Below are positions 10,985-21,469 of a stretch of DNA of 64,000 nt, piece after piece. The stretch is from the NCBI GenBank assembly GCA_032622095.1, contig CP136064.1, positions 194,405,948-194,469,947 on the forward strand, in the 5' to 3' direction. Below the pieces are notes generated by a model, which was not told the origin of the DNA, did no database searches, and worked only from the letters and a program-made list of their open reading frames with translations. The DNA is from Siphonodentalium dalli (taxonomy: Eukaryota > Mollusca > Scaphopoda > Gadilida > Siphonodentaliidae). The position numbers were made by a program, and so were the translations under genes. Within the stretch, counting starts at the first letter, position 1. Each line of letters starts with the position of its first letter.

Positions 10985-11105
10985 TTAGCCGTCACCAAAA
11001 CACACATCTACACCGTTATTATTGTGGCCTCAAATGTCACTACCTACACAGTCATAATATCGTGTTTTTTTTTTAAAGCTCATTTTCACTCAAAATATTA
11101 AATAG
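10985..11105 (+). repeat. Dispersed repeat, inverted partner of 2925-3035
   Basis: Matches the complement of 2925-3035 over about 105 bp. It is preceded by TCAATCCTCAAAATAGCTTT, which also occurs near 3110-3130 on the plus strand, so the two loci are rearranged relative to each other. Confidence 0.75.
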
Positions 11106-11129
11106 TGGAGTTCACTGCGAAGATCCATG

Positions 11130-11450
11130 TGAAGTGTGGGATGAATCTGATGAAAACTACTGGCTGTATGATGCGACAAGGATTTGGTCATGCAAAGAGT
11201 AACCAAGATGACTGCCGGTGGCCTTTATTTAAAAAAATCGAAAATCGTTCAAATTCGATAGCTCACATTTAGAGGTTGCCCCAACGATCCATCAGAAGTT
11301 TGTGATCAATCGGATGTAAAATGTTGGATGTATGGTATGCCGAAGAATTTAGTCATGCATGCAAAAAGTAAAATTCAAGATGTCTGCCAGCAGCCATGTT
11401 TTGTCCAATAATCGTTCAAATTCGATAGCTTCCTTCCAGAGGTGAACATA
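11130..11450 (+). repeat. Two tandem ~190-bp units
   Basis: The phrases GATGAATCTGATG/GATCAATCGGATG, TTTGGTCATGCAAAGAGTAA/TTTAGTCATGCATGCAAAAA and AATCGTTCAAATTCGATAGC occur twice in order, about 190 bp apart. The units contain an 'aagatgtctgccagcagcc' phrase like the 163-bp satellite and may be a distant relative. Confidence 0.65.
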
Positions 11451-11554
11451 AACATATCTGTAAATTAAAAAAAAGATTTTGCTAATAAATGTGGTCTACA
11501 GTGTGTGCCGATGGATTCATAAGTGAAATTATAAATATTTTTAACATATTTCCA

Positions 11555-11594
11555 GAGGGGGGGGGGGGGGGGGTGTCAGGAAAAAAATTGAAGA
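11555..11594 (+). repeat. Poly-G tract with element-like edge
   Basis: AGAGG followed by a run of about 16 G, then TGTCAGGAAAAAAATTG. This resembles the G-run end of the element at 255-814 and 15618-16064, but no matching opposite end or duplication was found, so it is at best a broken end. Confidence 0.4.
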
Positions 11595-12077
11595 ATCTAT
11601 TATTGTGTTATGTTTTCATTTATATCAGGTTGAATAAATGATTGTTAATAGAACTGTTTAAAGCTGAGCATTTCCATGTCAATGTGCATTGCTAGATCCT
11701 TGATGAAAACATTTAGCAAGCTGACCTTTTTATTACGCATTGGTGTCATCCCTCATTATTAACTGATGGTGAACTCAACCCCTCCTATCAAGAGTTAAGT
11801 GCATACCTATTACATAACTGAAGCATTCTTAAAACCTTTTGTCCCATTATTTTCAAAGAAAAATTACTTTAGGAAAGAATTTGCAGGGCCAGGAAAACAA
11901 AAGTGCAAGCCGGGATGCTGAATCACCCACCACCCCCGCCTATGTTCGGAACAAAATTGCAGACCCCCCCGCCCGATATTTCGGAAACAAAATTAAGGCT
12001 CCCACACACAGGTCACCCGAAGACACACATAAATTTAATTTAATTGTATTTTATGGGGAAAATAAATATTATTTAAA

Positions 12078-13125
12078 CCAAAAAAGTAGTCCTTAAAATG
12101 TTATATAAATTAGTGTTGTCAAATGTAGACAGTTTCCAACTTAAATCAAATGTGTCATATATCAAATTGAACGCGATGATGGCACCCTAATTGGTGTGCA
12201 TTATTATGGGGATTAACTAATGCGCTATATTTGGCGGAATACGAGACAATTAATATAAAATAAACAAAAATATTGCATTTGTCCAATGATCTTGACCTCA
12301 GAGATCGACCTTGACCCCATATGTCCTGATGGTCCAGTCCGTCTGATGGACCATTGATGGCAATATGAGTTCACTTTATTTATTCAAACACAAGGCTCAT
12401 CCGGTTGCCAACAATGCATGGGCGGTTTCAACTTTTCTAAAAAAAAATTGATGCCGCTACCATGGAAACCATATACTATCGAGACTCATGACCCCTCATC
12501 CAATATAACTCAGCAACATATATGTTACTAAAGTTTCAACATCTTGTTTATTTTGGTCTGATGGTATTGTGACTTATGTATTGCCACAAATACTATAAAA
12601 AGTAGTACTTAAAATGTGATTTATGTATTAAATGTTGTGAGATTTTGACAGTGATCGTCTTATGTCAAGTGTGTCATATATCAAATTGTACGCGATGGCG
12701 CCCTTTGTTTTTTTTGCATTATGGTGGGGATTGTTTTTATGACAAAGGCGCTAGAGGTAGCGAAACATGAGACAATTAATAAAAAATAGACCAAAATATG
12801 ACCTTTTGCAATGACCTTGATCTTAGCAATTGACCTTAACCCTATATGCCCTAGTGGCCCAGTCAGTTTGATGCAGTATTGATGATACTATGAGATAGCA
12901 TCATTTTTTAACACAAGGCTCACTGCTTGGTTGCCAACAGTGGGATTTTTCAACTGTTCTGCAAATAGTTGATGCCGTGGCCACGATGACCTGATTTTAT
13001 CTCACCTTAGGACCCCACCATCCGCGCACCCTCTCCAAAAAGTTTCCACTATAACTAAGGAACATATATTTGAAGTTTCAAGTCATAATATCGCAATGTT
13101 TTTGGTCTGAGGGACCCAACTATAA
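12078..13125 (+). repeat. Family G: two tandem ~510-bp units
   Basis: Unit 1 starts AAAAAGTAGTCCTTAAAATG near 12080 and unit 2 AAAAAGTAGTACTTAAAATG near 12597. Shared ordered landmarks: TGTGTCATATATCAAATTG, CGAGACAATTAAT or AGACAATTAAT, ATGACCTTGA, CAAGGCTCA, GTTGCCAACA and TTGATGCCG. A third partial unit begins near 13120 and is cut by the next element. The complement recurs at 22030-22810. Confidence 0.8.
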
Positions 13126-13160
13126 AAAGCGTTCGTCTCCCTGGAGCGCGCAACATTTAA

Positions 13161-13464
13161 AGAGGTACTGTACGCTAAATCCGGTCATTTATGGGACCAT
13201 CTCTTTTTATACTGAACAGAACATATGCAACAAATATATGAATTTGAGCCATAGGTTAGTGCAAAATACTTGCACGTGCTCCAGAACGATGCAAACAATA
13301 TGATAATTATATAATTATCGTGTTGTTTGCATGGTTCATAGAGCACACAAGTGTATTTTGCGCTAATCCAGAGCTCAAATTCATTCATTTTGTTGCATAT
13401 ATTCTGTCCAATATAAAAGGAGATGTGGTCCCATAAATGGCCGGATTCAGTGTACAGTGCCCCT
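13161..13464 (+). mobile_element. 304-bp TTAA-target MITE
   Basis: Flanked by TTAA at 13157-13160 and 13465-13468. Ends are inverted: AGAGGTACTGTACGCTAAAT and the complement AGGGGCACTGTACACTGAAT, and the inversion continues for most of the element (ATTTATGGGACCA on one side, TGGTCCCATAAAT on the other), so it folds into a near-complete hairpin. TTAA duplication with RRG-type termini fits Kolobok-like elements; piggyBac-like is the alternative. No coding frame. It shares its terminal motif with 37306-37888. Confidence 0.9.
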
Positions 13465-13468
13465 TTAA

Positions 13469-14045
13469 ACCAGCTCGTTATCTTCAGTGTTCAGATCAAC
13501 CATAATGATTTGTCGCCCATATTCTCCTTCGTGTCTGTCCCTGCTTCCTGTTTTGCTGCCATGGAGGTGCGGATGACCTTTACTTTTTAAATAGCCTTTC
13601 TTTTCTGGCTGCATTGGTTCACTGTTAGAACATCGTGGAATAGAATCACACTGTTCACGGCAAACTAGTTTGTTACTCACAAAGGACTACACGAGAAGCG
13701 AAATTAAAATCATTTTATTATATAAGCATGCAGCTGATGTGTGATCTTTTGTCACGAAGTATGAACGCTTCCTTTCGCAGAAGAATAGAGATTTAACGGA
13801 CATTTAAATCCACGCATCCGCATCCGTTTTCGTTGACTGCCAACATATAATTTTCAATTGATCAGGACACATACCTGAACATCGTGGAGTGGAAGCCTAC
13901 CGTTCACGGCAAACTAGTTTGTGACGCACAAAGGCACGGGAAAACTAAAGAAAATCATGTTAATTATAAGTAAATGATGTGTGATCTTTTGTCACGAAGT
14001 CAGAACGCTTCCTTTCGCAGAACAATAGATGATTTTTCAGACAAT
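13469..14045 (+). repeat. Tandem duplication, ~246-bp offset
   Basis: Two ordered copies of CATCGTGGA, GTTCACGGCAAACTAGTTTG, GATGTGTGATCTTTTGTCAC and GAACGCTTCCTTTCGCAGAA occur from about 13628 and from about 13875. No coding potential is apparent. Confidence 0.8.
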
Positions 14046-14069
14046 ATGCGATGGTAAGTGTTGCACAAT

Positions 14070-14215
14070 TAACGGAATGTCGGTCACCACGCATAACGCC
14101 GTTAATAGAGAGGTTTCGCACACTCACGGATAGATTTACGATTACGTTTAGCTGTTCGTATCCGTCGGTCACCACGCATAACGCCTTTAATAGAGAGGTT
14201 TCGCACTCACGGAGG
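14070..14215 (+). repeat. Short tandem duplication, ~82-bp offset
   Basis: GTCGGTCACCACGCATAACG followed by TTAATAGAGAGGTTTCGCAC occurs twice, separated by about 40 bp. An overlapping related phrase (gcgaaacctctcacttagag) appears reversed near 14700. Confidence 0.75.
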
Positions 14216-14760
14216 ATTATTGTCTTGTTCTTTACAATTAACATACCGATCGAGATTGTACTGAAACAAGTTGAGCACTATAATATCGTCCATTTGACAG
14301 CAGACGGAGAACAGATATTCTTTTTGTAGGGAGATATTTATGTCAGTTGTACAGCATTTTTTTCGCTTGTCCCATCTCTGACGATCAAGGTGTATCAGGC
14401 AGAATACCACAGCAAGGAATGGCTGGTATAAATCGTGAGTAGTGAGATTCCACTTCGCATGATCCAGCATGAATATAATGTACATCAATCGGCCAATTGG
14501 GGATAGTTGTCCATAGTCTGATAAATGATCACTGCAAAATAAATTGACCCAAGTGTCTGTAAAATCAAACGGATTTTTGGGTACACACCGAAGACTCTGA
14601 TACTCTATCCGTCGCACGGTTAGGACATTGCGAATACGATTAGAACGTGCGCATTATTTGATTACGTATTACCCTAACCGTCGCTCTATCCGTGAGTTGC
14701 GAAACCTCTCACTTAGAGAAGTTTTGCATGTGGCGGATAGAGTAATAGATACGAATAGTT
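14216..14760. other. Open frame on minus strand without recognised domain
   Basis: An open stretch of 136 codons on the minus strand (14207-14617) is among the longest outside satellite DNA, but it shows no domain I recognise. It runs into the adjacent tandem duplication, and a frame this long is not surprising by chance in 64 kb. I treat it as non-coding unless transcripts show otherwise. Confidence 0.35.
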
Positions 14761-14768
14761 ATTCGTAA

Positions 14769-15026
14769 GGGTAGGGGGGTAATGTCGCAAGAGCTATACT
14801 CGACCTTCACCTCAGAATTTGCAGTCACGTTGTATTCAACTAATTAACGGGTCTTTTTCGGGTGGTTTCTAGAACACCAAAGTGGGTGGAACATCTTGAT
14901 ATATAAGTCAACTTGCACATGCGGGTGGAATGGAGTCGATTTGAGATTATAGATGCGCGCCCTACGAGTGTTACCATTTATTGAGGTCAAGGGCGAGTAT
15001 AGCTCTTGCGACATTACCCCGCTACC
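14769..15026 (+). mobile_element. 258-bp hAT-like MITE
   Basis: Perfect 8-bp duplication ATTCGTAA at 14761-14768 and 15027-15034, fitting the hAT preference nTnnnnAn. Terminal inverted repeats of about 38 bp start GGGTAGGGGGGTAATGTCGC on the left and GGTAGCGGGGTAATGTCGC, read from the right end. The interior of about 180 bp has no coding frame. Confidence 0.9.
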
Positions 15027-15139
15027 ATTCGTAACGACTAGGATTAGGATTATTGAACAGTTTTGTACTTTAGAATTAATATACCGATCGACTCGGATCG
15101 AGATTGCACGGATCGCCAATTGAATTGGTATTAATGTCG

Positions 15140-15440
15140 TCCTGCAAACAGGCCCCAACCAACTCTGGTAAGAATTTCAACAGTTGGAAATTTCATACCT
15201 GGCACAACATCAGTTGTTTTTAGACCAACATTTGCTTATGTTCATACCTTCGGTCATTTGTTTTAGACTGAAATGGGCATCAGTTGAATATTTTCCAACC
15301 TTATAAGGGAGATATCAGGTTGGAAATTTGCAACGCTTAGAAAGCTTGAGGCCAGTCCTTTTTTGCAATTTTCATGTTCCGATTTCAAAATGTTCTCACA
15401 CCGGACCGAACCATGCACTTTTCAGGTTTTCATCTAATGA
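15140..15440 (+). repeat. Family K dispersed repeat
   Basis: Shares ordered phrases with 51250-51510: AACAGTTGGAAAT, GACCAACATTTGC, a CTTGAGG...AGTC stretch, TTTTCATGTTC and CACCNGACCGAACCATG. Weaker traces (TGTATGAAATTTCCAACT) occur at 35190-35480. Confidence 0.65.
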
Positions 15441-15617
15441 CCACACAACTACTGATCCAGTCCGAATAGGCTACCACCAGGCCATTTTCTAAAATATTGC
15501 AAGTAAGCTGAAATGACGTAACACTAATTTGTCACTGGCCAAATATAAATGAAATATATAACAAAGAAGTAATGAATATACGCTCTAAATATTTATGAAG
15601 TTATATTCTTGTTCATA

Positions 15618-16064
15618 CAGGGGGGGGGGGTCGGATTTTTTCAGGCACGTATGGCATTTTTTCCCTTTCGATCATTTTTTGTACCCACCCACCCCCACCA
15701 CCCACCCCCACAGCTGTATATGAATTTCTGTGCATACTATTTATCATGGATGTTAACATGGACATGTAAATAGGAATGAGTCATTTTGAAGTCATTCGGC
15801 CAAAAAAACATGGCTGCCAGCGGCCATCTTGGATTTCAAAATTTTCAACAAAATACAACACGATAACTGCCTGCAATCAGTTCACCAGTTAGAATTACAT
15901 TATTTCTCTCATTCAAAGTGGTTTTGAAGCCCAACTAATTGCCAAAACACTAAAAAACAAGCAGGAATTTTTTTTTTAGTTGCGGAAAAAATTGCTTGTT
16001 GGTGGCTTTGACCACCCACCCACCCCGGCATACGTGCCGGAATTTTTTTTTCACCCCTTCCCTG
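15618..16064 (+). mobile_element. 447-bp TIR element, copy 2 (CAGGGG ends)
   Basis: Flanked by a perfect 7-bp duplication GTTCATA (15611-15617 and 16065-16071). Starts CAGGGG, ends CCCTG. It matches the copy at 255-814 along its length, apart from a deletion of roughly 110 bp in the first third. It retains the satellite-like interior with CATGGCTGCCAGCGGCCATC near 15810. Non-coding. Confidence 0.88.
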
Positions 16065-16071
16065 GTTCATA

Positions 16072-16824
16072 TGTATGTTTTCAAATCGGCATTCGTGTTA
16101 ATTCAATCTTTGTGTGTTTATTTTATTTTTTATAAATATATATTGTGTTGCATAAGAACTATAAATAGTACTCACAGCAGACTCGCACAAAATGGTTGCT
16201 TCTGGAAAATTTATATTTGCTTCCGGGTATATGAAACTGATTTTTTCAATAAATACGACAGATACGATGCCGTGATGTGGCGTAATTGGTTTAGGTGGGT
16301 CAGTAAACAACTCGCTTCTAATGATATATGATATATATTCTACTTACCGTTGTGTGTGTTTTTGAAGTCGGTGTAAAAATCCATATATTCGACCCAGTTC
16401 AGCGGACACCATATCGAACGAGTGAAATTGTACAGCCGCTTTGGGTCAGACATGTGCTCATAACCAGAGTTTTTCTGAACCAATTTTTACACGAGATACA
16501 TTAAATTGGAGAGTAGTAATATATCTTTCTACATGTATATGAGTCATTTATGTAACAAATATTGTTTTTGTGTATTTTGAACCTGTATGTGGACTTTGAA
16601 AAAATTATAAAAATTCAGGCACGGTCAAGTTGGATACCTTTCTATAGGATTAAGTACTATTGGGTTGTGTCAATTTTGGTTGTGGTGACCTGTAGTTGAT
16701 GGCATATATGCACGACGTGCAAAAGAAGTTCACGTCTTTTCGACCTACTTTTGATCTTCGGAAACGGAGCGGAGTGTAATAAAAACGACCATTACGCTAA
16801 GTTTAACACACCTAATGCGCATAA
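16072..16824. other. No recognised feature
   Basis: AT-rich DNA. An open frame at 15996-16331 overlaps the end of the previous element and is not credible as coding. Nothing else is supported. Confidence 0.45.
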
Positions 16825-17343
16825 GATTGTCCACTTATAAATGGACAATCGGTACCTAAAATGGTCGTTAATAAATGGACAATCCGACCACGCGTGGCAC
16901 GCGAGCTTGGGATTGTCCACTAAATCACGACATATATAGATAATCGTGCATGTTAGCTTCATATTAAATCTGAAGGGTAATAACTCTATAAAGAATGTAC
17001 CTTTACTAAATGACGGAGATTTGTGTGAGAAATTTGCAACACCACAACAGATCAACTTTTGTTAAATATAAGTCAATTTCTTCCCTTGGGTGGGTCGGTT
17101 TTGGGAGGTGTGGGGTACGCTCTTTAAAAACACTTCTTCTCATACAAATCACCGTTATTTAGCAAATTAATATTATTTATAGAGTTATTGCCCTTCATAT
17201 TAAATATGAAGCTAACATGCAGGATTAGCAAAACATGTCTTCATTTAGTGGACAATCCCAAGCTCGCGTGCCACGCGTGGTTGGATTGTCCATTTATTAA
17301 TGACCATTTTAGGTACCGATTGTCCATTTATAAGTGGACAATC
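16825..17343. mobile_element. 519-bp hairpin element
   Basis: Two arms of about 165-190 bp are inverted around a loop of roughly 100 bp. Outer ends read GATTGTCCACTTATAAATGG and its complement. Shared inner landmarks are GGTACC, the CCACGCGTGGCACGCGAGCT phrase and TTCATATTAAATNTGAAG. Each end is itself a small hairpin (GATTGTCC...GGACAATC). I find no convincing target duplication, so the exact boundary and class are open. Confidence 0.8.
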
Positions 17344-17705
17344 CTTGAAGAATTGCCTGGTTTAACATCATAGTTCAAACCACTAACTTAAGTGCATTCA
17401 AAAGTCTTTGGCGTTTTATATATAAAACAAGGTCGACCACAACAGTGACAGTCAAGCCATACTGCATGACATCGATTTGCAATTCGTGTGGACGCGTTTG
17501 TGTATTGATGTGCAACAAAGATGACAGAATGACGTTGTCACTCACATTGTCGTCAAAGCAAGATGTGGTTGGTATAGGCAACACTGCATATGTTGTGTAT
17601 CGTCAGAAGCCTGAACACGCCTTATTTAAATGAGAGGTTTCTTCAGTGGAGGTACGGAAAACATGGTGATTAGTTAACTTATCAAACAAACCAACGGTGA
17701 GAAGA
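17344..17705 (+). other. Region upstream of the candidate exon
   Basis: Contains a TATA-like stretch TTTTATATATAAAAC near 17413, about 290 bp before the candidate start codon. No other promoter element is evident, so this is only a suggestion of a promoter or 5' untranslated region. Confidence 0.25.
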
Positions 17706-17988
17706 ATGCGTCTACCGACTCCGAGACCTTTCATTTTCACAATGGTGGTCTTGATCATCGCGGTGATACTAAAAGGAGAGCATGTTCCAGGAACATTATA
17801 CAAAATAACGACATCTCCAGAGATGTGGGACATACAAGAAGAGAGCTCGCGAGCCCGGAATCACATGGAATGTGCGATAATTTGTGAGAAAGATGACTGC
17901 AAAACGTTCAAATACGACGACGTCACAGGAACGTGTATGCTTTCTTACCACATCATGGATAGTTCTCCTGTATGGCAAGTGCGATCAA
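17706..17988 (+). CDS. Candidate first exon of a secreted or membrane PAN/apple-like protein
   Basis: The ATG at 17706 opens a frame whose first 24 residues have the shape of a signal peptide or signal anchor: R2 and R7, then a hydrophobic run F9-L22 (FIFTMVVLIIAVIL), then K23-G24. A cysteine cluster follows at residues 56, 60, 65 and 77, spaced C-x3-C-x4-C-x11-C with FKY at 68-70 and ML after the last Cys. This is the core pattern of PAN/apple domains (C..xC....C..F.Y.....C.L), which bind proteins or carbohydrates outside the cell. The frame reaches a strong splice donor GTGAGT at 17989, giving 94 codons plus one base (phase 1); read through, it stops at 18000-18002. Unlike other open frames here it is not made of repeat sequence. 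No second exon was found: a TIR element occupies 18407-19447 in the presumed intron. The domain call is from motif pattern only, and only part of a domain is present. Confidence 0.6.
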
Positions 17989-18406
17989 GTGAGTTATCTT
18001 AGTGGCCCATCATTTATCAGAAAATAATATTGCGTCTATAGTTGCGTTTGCTTGAATATGCTATGTCTTTTTTCAAAATGTTATTCCGGTGTATTATTAG
18101 AGACCCACCCCCTTTTTCGAAGATTTGTGACAAGTTTCTACATGATAACATAACCCTACGATGAATCACATATGTTTTCATTATTGAACCTGCGCAATGA
18201 TTTGTTACACAGTTTGAGACACACTCAACGAGGTGGTTTTTAAAGTTTTAAAATGTATTTAATTTGTATCAACTTGTTCGAAACTTAAAGGCCCACCTTT
18301 CTTTTCCTACTGATCCTGACCGCGAACCTACAGCTATAAACATTGCAAATTCAGAAATGTACTGAGGTCACATTCATTGCAGATTTTAAAATGTTCTTAA
18401 TATCCT
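17989..18406 (+). other. Presumed intron start after the candidate exon
   Basis: Begins with the donor GTGAGT. No acceptor followed by a convincing coding stretch was seen. Confidence 0.35.
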
Positions 18407-18424
18407 CAATTGTATGGAAGCGTA

Positions 18425-19026
18425 TTGGTGCCATTTCGACCGATTTGACGGCATGGGTGGGTGGCCGCCCCAAATACCACCTAGAAACACCCCGACCCAT
18501 ACCCCATTTTCACCCCCTCGGGGTGGCACCCCGGGGGTGATGGTGGGGGTCGTGGTACTTGAGGCCGGCCACCCACCCATGCCGTCAAATCGGTCGAAAT
18601 CCTTACCGTTCTCGAAAATGGTCCATACCCCATTTTCACCCCATCGGGTGGCACCCCCCGGGGGTGATGGGTGGGGGTCGGGTGTTTATAGGTGGTATTT
18701 GGGGCCGGCCACCTACCCATGCCGTCAAATCGGTCGAAATCCTCACCGTTCTCGAAAATGGTCCATACCCCATTTTCACCCCCTCGGGGTGGCACCCCCG
18801 GGGTGATGGGTGGGGGGTCGAGGTGTTTCTATGTGGTATTTGGGGCCGGCCACCCACCCATGCCGTCAAACCGGTCGAAATCCTTACCGTTCTCGAAAAT
18901 GGTCCATACCCAATTTTCACCCCCCCCGGGGTGATGGGTGGGGGTCGGGGTGTTTCTAGGTGGTATTTGGGGCCGGCCACCCACCCATGCCGTCAAATCG
19001 GTCGAAATCCTTACCGTTCTCGAAAA
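18425..19026 (-). repeat. ~142-bp satellite inside the TIR element, about four units
   Basis: The first part runs on the plus strand (CGACCGATTTGACGGCATGG, TACCACCTAGAAACACC). Near 18500-18540 the orientation switches, and the remaining units run on the minus strand. The same monomer forms the long array at 29765-34105. Confidence 0.88.
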
Positions 19027-19400
19027 TTATTATCAGCTAATTAGCTGATACGTATGTGCTAATTAGCTGATATTATCAGCTAATTAACTGTTATTATCAG
19101 CTAATTAGCTGATACGTAAGTGCTAATTAGCTGATATTATCAGCTAATTAGCTGTTATTATCAGCTAATTAGCTGATATGTATGTGCTAATTAGCACTTA
19201 CTATGTGCTAATTAGCTGTTATTATCAGCTAATTCGCTGATACGTATGTGCTAATTAGCTGATATTATCAGCTAATTAGCTGTTATTATCAGCTAATATT
19301 AGCTGATATGTATGTGCTAATTAGCACTTACTATGTGCTAATTAGCTGTTATTATCAGCTAATATTAGCTGATACGTATGTGCTAATTAGCACTTACTGG
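19027..19400. repeat. AT-rich palindromic tandem array (CAGCTAATTAGCTG core)
   Basis: TTATCAGCTAATTAGCTGAT alternates with ACGTATGTGCTAATTAGC in units of about 42-60 bp. Almost every unit is self-complementary, so the array can form repeated cruciforms. Confidence 0.88.
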
Positions 19401-19539
19401 GCCAATTGTTTTTTTCAAAATGGCACCAATACGCTTCCATACAATTGTCTCACCAAATCATCAAGTCACGCAAAACAATTGAATGTAATGTAACTCTTGG
19501 CTGATATATATTTACACACGGACACAGCCTTTGAAATAA

Positions 19540-20665
19540 AAAAAAATTTCGACACACGAATCTAGTCAAAATTCCATTCTTTCCCCCAATTTCCAGAACC
19601 CCGCTGTAATTTCTCTTTGATGATTTGTGTGCTAAAAAATTATAGGGCGCTATATACAGGCCGTGTTTATCGGCCGATTGGCTCCAAATTTGGTGTGGAC
19701 ATGTGTCCCGACTAGGAGTCACCGTGACCAAATGCATGATCGCAGACTATAACCCATTTCAAAGTAGTAAGTAAAATCGAATGTCAAACTAGCAGCTTTG
19801 ATGATTTTTATATAGGCAGCTTTTGAGGGCACAGGCCGTGATTATTGACCGATTGACCCCTAACATGGCGAGGGAGTGTCTACCCACAACTAATGGCCAT
19901 AATCAAATGCACGGATCGCAGACTGTTACCGATTTCAAAATTTTAAAGAAAAATCAAATATATTCATGTAAAGTTAGTCATGCGTTCAACTTAGAAAATT
20001 TCGACCCAAAAATAAATTTTCAGTAATTTTCGCACGAAAGGTCTTATTTTAACCCACAATTCGTGCTTCCATCGTTTTCCCCAATCTACAGACCACCGCT
20101 GTACTTAGAAAGTTTCGCTTTGATGTTTTGTGTGCTAAAATTTTTAACGCGCTATATACAAGCCGTGTTTATCGGCCGATTGGCTCCAAATTTGGTGTGG
20201 ACATGTATCCCGACTAGGAGTCACCGTGACTAAATACATGGATAGCAGACTACAACCCATTTCAAAATAGTAAGTAAAATCGAATGTCAAACTAGCAGCT
20301 TTGATGATTTTTTATTGGCCGCTATAGAGGGCACATGCCATGATTATTGACCGATTGACCCCAAACTTGGTGAGGGAGTGTCCACCCACTACTAATAGTC
20401 ATAACCAAATGCACGGATTGCAGGCTGTTACCGATTTTAAAATTTTAAAGAAAAATCAAATATTGTCGTGTGAAGTTGGGCGTTCGACAGAAAATTTCCA
20501 CCCAAAAATAAATTTTTAGTTTTTCGAGTGAAAGGCCTTATTTTGACCCAATTCGTGCTCCGCCACACGAATCTGGTCAAAATTCCATCGTTTCCCCAAA
20601 TTTCCAGACCCCCGCTGAAAATTTCGCTTTGATTATTTGTGTGCTACGCTAAAATATTATAGGGC
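19540..20665 (-). repeat. Family F: two to two-and-a-half tandem ~510-bp units
   Basis: Ordered landmarks recur: CCGTGTTTATCGGCCGATTG, TTTGGTGTGGACATGT, CCCGACTAGGAGTCACCGTG, GGGCACA(G/T)GCC(G/A)TGATTA and AATTTCNACCCAAAAATAAA. Units start near 19550 and 20065 with a partial third from 20570. It runs head to head into 20666-21440. Confidence 0.82.
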
Positions 20666-20681
20666 CCTATAATATTTTAGC
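20648..20681. repeat. Perfect 34-bp palindrome at the family F junction
   Basis: GCTAAAATATTATAGGG followed directly by its exact complement. It sits where family F units change orientation. Confidence 0.9.
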
Positions 20682-21445
20682 ATTTTTTTTGGGTCGAGTT
20701 GAACGCCGAACGCCTAACCAACTTCACACGAAAATATTTGATTTTTCTTTAAAATTTTGAAATCGGCAACAGTCTCCGATCCGTGCATTTGGTCATGTGA
20801 TCATTAGTAGTGGGTCGACACTATCTCACTAAATTTGGGGTCAATCGATCAATAATCACGGCCTGTGCCCTCTATATCGGCCTATATAAAATTACCAAAG
20901 CTGCTAGTTTAACATTCGATTATACTTAATATTTTGAAATGGGTTGTAGTCTGCGACCCATGCTTTTGGCCACGGTGACTACTATTCGGGACAGATGTCC
21001 ACACCAAATTTGGAGCCAATCGGTGGATGAACACGGCTTGTATATATCGCGCCCTATAATTTTTAGCACACAAATCATCAAAGCGAAATTTTCTTAGTAC
21101 AGCGGGGGACTGGAATCTGTGGAAAACGATGGAACGTTGACCAGATTTGTGTGGCGGAGCACGAATTGGGTCAAAAATAAGACCTTTCACTAGAAAAACT
21201 GAAAATTTATTTTTGGGTCGAAATTTTCTAAGTCAAACGCCGAACGCCTAACCAACTTCACACGAAAATATTTTATTTTTCTTTAAATTTTTTTAATCGG
21301 TAACAGTCTGCGATCCGTTCGTTTGGCTATGGTCATTACTAGTGGGGAGACACTCCCTCACCAAATTTGGGGTCGTTCGGTCAATAAGCATGGCCTGTGC
21401 CCTCTATAACGACCTATATAAAATGGGTCGAAATATTCAAAGCCG
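20682..21445 (+). repeat. Family F units in opposite orientation
   Basis: About one and a half units, complementary to 19540-20665, with GAACGCCGAACGCCTAACCA, CACTCCCTCACCAAATTTGG and GTCAATAATCACGGCCTGTG. The last part near 21420-21460 is a scrambled partial unit. Confidence 0.8.
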
Positions 21446-21469
21446 AACGCCGAACGTCAAACTGCTTGT

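Larger units (their letters stand above)
18407..19447. mobile_element. 1.04-kb TIR element carrying two satellites
   Basis: Left end (18407) reads CAATTGTATGGAAGCGTATT followed by GGTGCCATTT. The right end (to 19447) is its exact complement over about 30 bp. The element carries the ~142-bp satellite (18425-19026) and an AT-rich palindromic array (19027-19400). CAATTG is its own complement, so the duplication could be CAATTG itself or absent. No coding frame: open frames in the GC-rich part arise from stop-poor repeat sequence. Confidence 0.85.

Noticed and set aside
14207-14617. 136-codon open frame on the minus strand as a possible gene
   Set aside because: No recognised domain, it overlaps a tandem duplication, and a frame this long is expected by chance at this scale.
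18414-19044. Open frames of 80-161 codons inside the TIR element
   Set aside because: Same satellite sequence as the long array, present on both strands.
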